From an uncultured Eudoraea sp. (GTDB taxonomy: Bacteria > Bacteroidota > Bacteroidia > Flavobacteriales > Flavobacteriaceae), in contig CAJQNH010000080.1 of the NCBI GenBank assembly GCA_905479615.1, forward strand, positions 1 to 18,186: DNA of 18,186 bases. The letters are read 5' to 3'. The first letter of the stretch is position 1; the number at the start of each line of letters is the position of its first letter. Positions 14,540-18,186 of this stretch are shown here, piece by piece. Under the pieces are notes generated by a model. It ran no database searches, was not told the origin of the DNA, and was given only the letters and a program-made list of their open reading frames with translations. The position numbers were made by a program, and so were the translations under genes.

Positions 14540-16129
14540 ATGAGAAATGAAGATATAGATGTTTTAGTAATTGGTGCTGGTGCTGCAGGTGCTGCGCTCT
14601 CTTGGAGTTTGACAGAAAAAGGAGCAAAAGTAGTGTGTTTAGAACAAGGAGGATGGATTGATCCTTCAACATTTCCTTCATTAAAAAGTGATTATGAAAC
14701 GCAGCTAACGCGAGAAGGCGATTTTAATTTAAGTCCCAACTTTAGAAATCGAAAAGAAGATTACCCGGTAACAACACATGGTAAAAATCCACCATTTGTG
14801 ATGATGTTCAATGCTGTCGGGGGATCAACAATACATTGGCAAGGTATTTTTCCTCGCTTTCATCCGTCCGATTTTAAGGTAAAAACTTTAGATGGTGTTG
14901 CAGACGACTGGCCCATTAGTTATTGGGATTTAGAACCATATTATGACCTCAATGATAAAATGTTAGGTGTTTCTGGTTTAGCTGGAGATCCTGCTAATCC
15001 TCCTCGCTCAAAACGTCAAACACCTCCGTTACCATTAGGGAAAATGGGGCATACATTAGTAAAAGGCTTTGAAAAATTAGGTTGGCACTGGTGGGTTAAT
15101 GATCATGGGATTATTTCCGAACCTTATAATGGGAGATCTCCTTGTATGCTGCATGGTAAGTGTATCTTTGGTTGTCCGATGGGAGCGAAAGCTTCAACCG
15201 ATCGTACATATTGGCCTTTAGCCATGGAAAAAGGAGCAGAAATCAGAACATGGTCCAGGGTTAAAGAAGTCACAATTTCTAAGAAAGGAAGAGCAAAAGG
15301 AGCTATCTATTATGATAAAAATGGAAATATCCAGGAGATAAAAGCCAAAGTGGTTGTGGTATGTTGTAATGGTATAGGAACACCGAGATTATTACTGAAT
15401 TCTAAATCTAATTTATTTCCCGATGGATTGGGTAATAGCAGTGGGCTTGTGGGTAAAAATTTCATGACCCATCCAACACATTTTATCAATGGCATATTCG
15501 AAGAATCTATGGACAGTCATTTCGGACCTATGGGAAGTCCTCTATTTAGTCAAGAATTTTATGAAACGGACGACAATCGTGGTTTTAAAAGAGGATATAT
15601 GCTTTTAGGAGAGCGCACATTTGGCCCATTATTCCAGGCTCAAGACATTCCTTGGGGAAGTACACATCATGCGGAATTTGGTAAAATCTTTCCTCATCAG
15701 GTTGGTTTAACCGTGGTTGCAGATGATTTACCAGAAGAAACTAATACGGTAACATTGGATGATGAAGAATTAGACTCTGATGGCATTGCGGCTGCGAAAG
15801 TAACCTATTCTCTATCCGAAAATTCAAAAAAAATGTTAGATCATGCCGTTGAAAAGTCAACAGAAGTTTTAATGGTAGCCGGAGCTAAAGATGTTATTGT
15901 TCCTCCACCAACGAATCTGGCTCATTTAATGGGAACTGCCAGGATGGGCACAAATGAAAAAAATTCTGTTGTTGATAAAGACAATAAAGTACATAGTGTT
16001 TCAAATTTATTTGTAGTGGATGGAAGTTCATTTACCACAGGCGCTGGTGTTAATCCTACTTCAACTATTATGGCACTGGCCTTAAGGGCTGCCGATAAGA
16101 TCTGGGAAAAGCGCAGTGATTGGAAATAG
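14540..16129 (+). CDS. GMC oxidoreductase, flavin subunit with candidate Fe-S cysteines
   Basis: The product is 529 residues without a signal peptide. The FAD Rossmann motif V-I-G12-A-G14-A-A-G17 opens the protein, GGSTIHWQG is the second FAD contact region, and the C-terminal GMC domain has H462 in HLMGTARMG and N505 in GVNPTSTI, the usual His/Asn active-site pair. Cys202, Cys208 and Cys212 (PCMLHGKCIFGCPMGAK) match, from memory, the spacing of three of the four cysteines that hold a 3Fe-4S cluster in bacterial FAD-glucose dehydrogenase; the fourth is Met203. With the Tat subunit upstream it should be a periplasmic sugar, polyol or glycoside (for example 3-position) dehydrogenase. No cytochrome c subunit gene follows, so the electron acceptor is not visible. 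Start ATG 14540 is coupled to the upstream stop. Confidence 0.9.
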   Translation: MRNEDIDVLVIGAGAAGAALSWSLTEKGAKVVCLEQGGWIDPSTFPSLKSDYETQLTREGDFNLSPNFRNRKEDYPVTTHGKNPPFVMMFNAVGGSTIHWQGIFPRFHPSDFKVKTLDGVADDWPISYWDLEPYYDLNDKMLGVSGLAGDPANPPRSKRQTPPLPLGKMGHTLVKGFEKLGWHWWVNDHGIISEPYNGRSPCMLHGKCIFGCPMGAKASTDRTYWPLAMEKGAEIRTWSRVKEVTISKKGRAKGAIYYDKNGNIQEIKAKVVVVCCNGIGTPRLLLNSKSNLFPDGLGNSSGLVGKNFMTHPTHFINGIFEESMDSHFGPMGSPLFSQEFYETDDNRGFKRGYMLLGERTFGPLFQAQDIPWGSTHHAEFGKIFPHQVGLTVVADDLPEETNTVTLDDEELDSDGIAAAKVTYSLSENSKKMLDHAVEKSTEVLMVAGAKDVIVPPPTNLAHLMGTARMGTNEKNSVVDKDNKVHSVSNLFVVDGSSFTTGAGVNPTSTIMALALRAADKIWEKRSDWK

Positions 16130-16130
16130 C

Positions 16131-16197
16131 TCTGTAAGACACATGCCTAATAATAGGTATGAGCCATTAAAACTGACCATATGCTAAACGTTAGATG
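16131..16197 (+). repeat. attC-like imperfect palindrome S12
   Basis: It follows the GMC stop within 2 bases. The right end ACCATATGCTAAACGTTAGA continues as TGCG. Its core GTTAGAT (16190-16196) is an exact match to the integron consensus GTTRRRY, the only one in the window. The left part has CATGCCTA-ATAA-TAGGTATG (16142-16161), an 8-bp stem with one G-T pair. The left outer core (TCTGTAAG) is weak. Confidence 0.55.
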
Positions 16198-16600
16198 CGT
16201 TTTTATGAACATAAATGAATAAAGTGGCAGATTTTCGTATTAGACAAGAATCCTATTGAAAATATTGAAGAGATTAATTCGAATGATCACTCCAAATAGG
16301 TTTGAATACTGTTGAGACTCGTCCACAATTAGCATCATTAAAATTGATTAACACTTGGTAACCTTTTGTTAACTCAAATTGTTCCTTTTGTCTTCTACAT
16401 TTGCATCAGCTAACAACAGAAGTTCTCTCCCGAAATTTATCAAATAAAAACAAAAAATCAAAAAAGTATATATCGTAATTTCATTAATTCTATGTATCGG
16501 TCAAATTTTTGGACAAAGACGAGTGGGGCAAATTGAACACAGCAAGCCACAACCAATTAAATTGAACGAAGTTCATGAAATATAAATTCTAAAGAAATAT
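16198..16600 (+). other. Gene-poor stretch with remnant sequence
   Basis: No intact gene is visible in about 400 bases. There is a TACATTTG (-7-like) at 16396-16403 and, immediately after it, GCATCAGCTAACAACAG, which partly mirrors the end of S12 (GTTAGATGC). It may be the left end of a further degraded unit. The stretch ends with the decayed secreted-protein fragment listed separately. Confidence 0.4.
16457..16585 (+). pseudogene. Remnant of a secreted protein: signal peptide and short tail, start codon lost
   Basis: Reading from 16457 gives I-K-K-V-Y-I-V-I-S-L-I-L-C-I-G-Q-I-F-G-Q, a typical flavobacterial signal peptide, followed by RRVGQIEHSKPQPIKLNEVH-E-I and a stop at 16583-16585. The expected ATG is ATC at 16457-16459, one base different. 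The total is about 42 residues, far too short for the secreted proteins such leaders normally precede. I read it as a 3'-deleted gene whose start has also mutated. A functional short peptide using another start cannot be excluded. Confidence 0.5.
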
Positions 16601-16664
16601 CATAAGGTTCAGTATATCAATCGTAGCATTCTGACGGCTGTTATGATTTATGTACATTGTTGCG
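16601..16664 (-). repeat. attC-like imperfect palindrome S13, on the minus strand
   Basis: Read on the - strand the left end is CGCAACAATGTACATAAATC and the right end is GATATACTGAACCTTATG. It shares CAACAATGT and ATGCTACGAT exactly with S1, in the same order. It lies 45 bases downstream of the stop of the only - strand gene, so its orientation follows that gene. This shows the sites are attached to gene 3' ends rather than being a directional feature of the chromosome. Confidence 0.6.
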
Positions 16665-16708
16665 TTTTCATTTTTTTATTACTCCTTTTTAACTTGGTTA
16701 TTTTTACA

Positions 16709-17533
16709 TTATTTTTCAAGTATATTCTGCCAATTATCTAATAATTCACTTGAAATTCTTGTAAATCGTATTTTCATTAATGGATGCATCAAATTTATTA
16801 TTTTCATTTTGTATTTAAACTTGAAAATCATTTCAATTTGTGAGTGGTTTGCGTCTATTTCAATAATATTCCATGTTCCTTGTAAAAATGAAAATGGATA
16901 TGGATAATCGGGTGCAGAAGTATTAACAACAAAAGAATAGGTTTTTTCTTCTTTCCAAATGGAGCAGGTCTCTGTCCAACTATCCTTACCGTGAGAGCAT
17001 CTTCTTACTAGTGCTTCATCTTTTCCTGAAACAATGGTAACTTCATCAATATTTGGTGCTACTTGATGATAGTTAGCTACATCAGATATTACTTTCCACA
17101 CATCTGATTTTTTTGCATTTATTGTGCGCTTAAAGGATAATTTCTTTCTTCCTTTTTTATCATTGGTTTCAGTTTGTGCTAATGCCCAAGTTTGATTTAT
17201 TCCCATAGAAAAAACAATTAACGCTATTACTGCAATTACATTAGTTCCTGTACCTGAAATATTAAACGGCTGTGTAAGTAATATGAACAAACTGCCACCT
17301 ACCCATAGAAAATCTTGAATCACTATCCATACTACTGCCAATGGTCTTTGCTTTTTTATTTCAAAGAAAATTGTGCATGCAAACAAAACCAATCCGGCTC
17401 CAACTACCCAGAATACAGTGCTATTACTGGTTCCAAATATGGTTGCTATTGCATTGTGAAAACTAATCAAACATATCCCCGAAATTGCCGAAAATAGGGT
17501 GTTGAAGCTAAGCGCTTTTTGTAGTTTATTCAT
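16709..17533 (-). CDS. Membrane protein with four TM helices fused to a C-terminal SRPBCC (polyketide cyclase-like) domain
   Basis: The product is 274 residues. Four hydrophobic segments lie at about residues 10-31, 40-58, 66-88 and 97-115. A Lys/Arg-rich linker (NDKKGRKKLSF) leads into an SRPBCC domain at about 133-273: FKRTINAKKSDVWKVISDVANYH is the first strand and helix, followed by GKDSWTETC, YPYPFSFLQGTWNI and the long C-terminal helix after MKIINLMHPLM. The SRPBCC fold binds hydrophobic ligands in a deep cavity; tethering it to a membrane module suggests a lipid or membrane-soluble ligand, but this is inference. Its start faces the AraC-type gene across 95 bases. Site S13 follows its stop. 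The longer + strand open frame opposite its 3' end is a shadow. Confidence 0.75.
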   Translation of the reverse strand: MNKLQKALSFNTLFSAISGICLISFHNAIATIFGTSNSTVFWVVGAGLVLFACTIFFEIKKQRPLAVVWIVIQDFLWVGGSLFILLTQPFNISGTGTNVIAVIALIVFSMGINQTWALAQTETNDKKGRKKLSFKRTINAKKSDVWKVISDVANYHQVAPNIDEVTIVSGKDEALVRRCSHGKDSWTETCSIWKEEKTYSFVVNTSAPDYPYPFSFLQGTWNIIEIDANHSQIEMIFKFKYKMKIINLMHPLMKIRFTRISSELLDNWQNILEK

Positions 17534-17593
17534 TTTTGTATGTTTTAAGTTGTTATTATTTGATACAAAAATGCAGACAATGAAGTTTACTCT

Positions 17594-17624
17594 ATTGATA
17601 TTTTACGCCATATTTATACATTTG
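17594..17624 (+). promoter_or_regulatory. Candidate promoter overlapping the start of the second AraC gene
   Basis: ATTG at 17594-17597 (-33) and TACATTTG at 17617-17624 (-7, exact TAnnTTTG) are 19 bases apart, an ideal spacing for Bacteroidota. The AraC ATG begins only 4 bases after the -7 box, so the transcript would be leaderless or translation starts further in. Confidence 0.55.
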
Positions 17625-17628
17625 CAGA

Positions 17629-18186
17629 ATGAAAAATATAGCTGCCCCATATATTGCCAATTTATACGACTATGGTTCCTATCACGGAATAGATGAAAAA
17701 TCATTAAGAAAATTTTTAGTCAATGGTGATTTGGAAGTCTGCTCAATGGATAATATTATTAATCCTCTTGAATTTGAAAATACTTTTAGTGCCTTGTGTG
17801 CAACTACAAAAGACGAATATTTCGGACTTCACTTTGGCTCTTATTTAAATTTAAAAACGTTGGGATTAATTTATCAATTGTCCTTGGAGGTTTCCAATTT
17901 AAAGCAGTCCGTTTTTTTAATTAAGGAATATTTTAGACATACTTTCCCTATTATTCAACTTGAAACAAGGGAGTTGGAACATGCTTTTGAAATAGAACTG
18001 AACTGTTCTTTAATAGATGATAAACTGAATACACATTTATTGGATGCCATATTGTGTTTTATGTATCGTGAAATTAGTCAAATGGTTACGATGGAACATT
18101 TGCCACAAGTATTTACGCCACAAATTTATGTTAACGAATTCTCCCATTTTCTGAATACAGAAGTTATGCAGGGAAATGAATATTTG
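17629..18186 (+). CDS. AraC family regulator, N-terminal part (3' end outside window)
   Basis: The frame is open from ATG 17629 to the last base, giving 186 residues with no stop. The sequence (DEYFGLHFGSYLNLKTLGLI, SNLKQSVFLIKEYFRHTFPI, LDAILCFMYREISQM) has the layout of the Arabinose_bd-type effector domain seen in OruR/ArgR-like AraC regulators, which is also the type of the pseudogene at 3535. The helix-turn-helix domain must lie beyond the window. It diverges from the SRPBCC membrane protein, and regulators of this class often control the divergent gene, so SRPBCC is the first candidate target. The start lies almost on top of a promoter (see 17594-17624); the next in-frame Met is in CSMDNII, about 40 residues in. 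Confidence 0.75.
   Translation, partial: MKNIAAPYIANLYDYGSYHGIDEKSLRKFLVNGDLEVCSMDNIINPLEFENTFSALCATTKDEYFGLHFGSYLNLKTLGLIYQLSLEVSNLKQSVFLIKEYFRHTFPIIQLETRELEHAFEIELNCSLIDDKLNTHLLDAILCFMYREISQMVTMEHLPQVFTPQIYVNEFSHFLNTEVMQGNEYL

Noticed and set aside
813..16664. The palindromes as CRISPR repeats or simple transcription terminators
   Set aside because: They are not near-identical or regularly spaced, so not CRISPR. Few have T-runs, and the conserved asymmetric ends outside the hairpins go beyond what a terminator needs, although some may also terminate transcription.
16650..16907. Plus-strand open frame opposite the SRPBCC gene 3' end
   Set aside because: Its hydrophobic, Phe/Ile-rich translation is the expected shadow of an AT-rich coding strand; the - strand frame has clear domain structure.
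17499..17696. Plus-strand open frame crossing the divergent intergenic region
   Set aside because: It overlaps the starts of both the SRPBCC and AraC genes and has no recognisable features.
1..18186. An integrase or other recombinase gene supporting the cassette model
   Set aside because: I looked for tyrosine recombinase motifs in all open frames and found none, so the machinery, if it exists, is elsewhere in the genome.

Overview
The window is AT-rich DNA (by eye roughly one third G+C) that looks like a member of the Bacteroidota, most likely Flavobacteriaceae. Start codons are preceded by A-rich leaders rather than Shine-Dalgarno sequences. Several promoters fit the TTTG / TAnnTTTG pattern of this phylum. 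The gene families (GH97, an S58 peptidase with a signal peptide, Tat-linked gluconate-2-dehydrogenase subunit 3 plus GMC oxidoreductase, PliI-type lipoprotein) fit that assignment. I see no rRNA, tRNA, CRISPR array, transposase or integrase.

Layout. From 1 to 16129 every gene is on the + strand, but the genes do not form a pathway. In order: amidohydrolase (5'-truncated by the window), S58/DmpA aminopeptidase, SAM methyltransferase (frameshifted), small membrane protein, AraC-type regulator (pseudogene), MalY/PatB-type aminotransferase, lysozyme-inhibitor-like lipoprotein with a serine hydrolase, NAD(P)-binding epimerase-like protein, GH97 glycosidase, secreted esterase, dimeric alpha/beta-barrel protein, secreted cupin, and a two-gene GMC dehydrogenase. 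At 16457-16585 lies the decayed start of a secreted protein. The last part switches orientation: a membrane-anchored SRPBCC protein on the - strand (16709-17533) diverges from an AraC-type regulator (17629 to the window edge).

The main observation is what lies between the genes. Almost every gene, or closely spaced gene pair, is followed by a 45-140 bp imperfect palindrome, numbered S1-S13 here. The left end is built on (C/T)AAC-AAT-GTRTATA. The right end is built on TCATATAC-nn-AACCGTT(A/G). The middle is a variable hairpin. This is the R''-L''-loop-L'-R' architecture of integron attC sites, although the outer cores only loosely match RYYYAAC/GTTRRRY. S13 lies on the opposite strand, downstream of the one - strand gene, so the sites follow gene orientation. 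In the methyltransferase unit the right end of the preceding site is a perfect 10-bp inverted repeat of the left end of the following site, as expected if the unit once closed as a circular cassette. The content (unrelated single-gene units of metabolic enzymes, several of them decaying) suits a cassette array. My reading is a chromosomal gene-cassette array, or its remnant, in a flavobacterium. The recombinase is not in the window and mobility is unproven.

Within the array three pairings are likely functional. The lipoprotein and serine hydrolase (51 bp apart) could be co-transcribed envelope genes. The Tat-dependent small subunit and the GMC subunit (5 bp apart) form one periplasmic dehydrogenase. 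The AraC regulator and the SRPBCC protein share a 95-bp divergent intergenic region.
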